DNA from: Caulobacterales bacterium
GTDB lineage: Bacteria > Pseudomonadota > Alphaproteobacteria > Caulobacterales > Caulobacteraceae
Length of the DNA stretch: 64,000 nucleotides
Assembly (NCBI GenBank): GCA_019510435.1
Contig: JAEKKJ010000009.1
Span: forward strand, 372,001-436,000
Reading direction: 5' to 3'
Shown here: positions 63,497 to 64,000 of the stretch, in pieces
Position numbering within the stretch: the stretch's first letter is position 1
How the letters are laid out: the number at the start of each line of letters is the position of its first letter
Position numbers and translations under genes: made by a program
The notes under the pieces: model-generated
Databases searched by the model: none
Told to the model about the DNA's origin: nothing
Seen by the model: only the letters and a program-made list of their open reading frames with translations

Positions 63497-64000
63497 ATGA
63501 CCGTCAGCACCCGCCCCCTGCCGCCCCGGTCCGCCTTCGTCCTGATCCTGGGGATGCTCGTCAGCGCGATCGCGATCTATGGCTTCGGCCACACGGTCGA
63601 TGAGCGCCTGATCCACTTCAAGACCGCCCCGCCGCCCATCCTCTATGTCCACGTGGCGGTGTCGAGCGCCTGGCTGGCGCTGCTCGTCGTCCAGGCGGCC
63701 CTGGTACGGAGCCGCAGCGTGGCGCTGCATCGGCGGCTCGGTCTCTGGGGCCTGGCCCTGGGCGCGGTGGTCTGCGTGGTGGGCTACATCACGGTCATCG
63801 TCCTGCGGCGGGCCGACGTCGCCTCCGGCCGCGGCGAAGAGGCCGTGGCCTTTCTGGCGATCCCGATGCTGAGCCTGCTGATGTTCGCCGTGCCGTTCAG
63901 CCTGGCGGCGCTCTGGCGCAAGTCCAGCCACCGCCACCGGCCGCTGATGGTGCTGGCCACCGCCTCGCTGACCGCTGCCGCCTTCGTCCGCTTTCCCGGC
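63497..64000 (+). CDS. Multi-pass membrane protein (partial, continues beyond the window)
   Basis: The frame is open to the right edge, giving 168 residues. At least four hydrophobic helices are visible (about residues 13-30, 48-68, 83-105 and 120-137), with His-containing loops YGFGHTVDERLIHFKTAPPP and ALHRRLGLWGLALGAVVCVV. This pattern is reminiscent of membrane proteins with conserved His in the helices, such as DUF2306-type, but I cannot name the family. ATG 63497 is chosen because an earlier ATG at 63492 is followed by a stop codon. Confidence 0.65.
   Translation, partial: MTVSTRPLPPRSAFVLILGMLVSAIAIYGFGHTVDERLIHFKTAPPPILYVHVAVSSAWLALLVVQAALVRSRSVALHRRLGLWGLALGAVVCVVGYITVIVLRRADVASGRGEEAVAFLAIPMLSLLMFAVPFSLAALWRKSSHRHRPLMVLATASLTAAAFVRFPG

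Overview
The window is a GC-rich alphaproteobacterial chromosome segment, most likely from the Caulobacteraceae (Phenylobacterium/Caulobacter type). This rests on a CtrA cell-cycle regulator with the AA C-terminal degron and a GANTC-rich promoter, on a flbD-flhA junction and a fliI-fliJ pair, and on the order lysC-ptsP-rodZ-ispG-prfA-prmC-DUF4167. The genus is an inference. No rRNA, tRNA, prophage, IS element, CRISPR array or recognisable defence island was seen.

Layout. 1-4.6 kb: end of flbD, flhA, then a TetR-led operon (SRPBCC protein, small membrane protein) behind three consecutive palindromes, and a DUF4282 membrane protein. 4.6-6.4 kb: divergent metallo-beta-lactamase lipoprotein and LysR regulator. 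6.4-9.65 kb: fliJ, fliI and a small membrane protein on the minus strand, then ctrA with its own terminator. 9.7-20.5 kb: mostly metabolic and transport genes (M28 peptidase, ArsC, methyltransferase, carboxylesterase, Zn alcohol dehydrogenase, ChrA, alpha/beta hydrolase, AlkK-type acyl-CoA ligase, cupin). 20.5-25.4 kb: minus-strand genes, including a ubiG-fkbM-DCC-oxidoreductase operon whose last gene is frameshifted.

25.6-47 kb: the conserved housekeeping backbone lysC, ptsP, rodZ-like, ispG, prfA, prmC, DUF4167, interrupted by accessory genes (wHTH regulator, MFS/regulator divergon, membrane hydrolase, P450, S9 peptidase, PNPOx-like, BrkB, MOSC). 47-64 kb: zur, RcnB-like protein, DUF924, thyA, MazG-like protein, CDF transporter, folA, SMP-30, old-yellow-enzyme reductase, GFA, a CYP153A-type alkane hydroxylase, CHRD protein, a three-PAS hybrid histidine kinase, AraC regulator, a DJ-1/PfpI plus monooxygenase-like fusion, and a truncated membrane protein at the right edge.

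How they work together. Flagellar export (FlhA, FliI, FliJ) and its control (FlbD, CtrA) sit together. ThyA, FolA and a MazG-like protein form a nucleotide/folate neighbourhood. A CYP153A hydroxylase, a Zn alcohol dehydrogenase and an AlkK-like ligase, although dispersed, could supply most steps of medium-chain alkane oxidation. Intergenic DNA carries long palindromic elements, a large hairpin cluster between rodZ and the S9 peptidase, and a 33-bp tandem repeat at the BrkB 5' end. I did not find a convincing new multi-gene system. The best leads are the ctrA promoter, the TetR palindrome triplet, the CTG-initiated rodZ-like gene and the palindromic repeat family.
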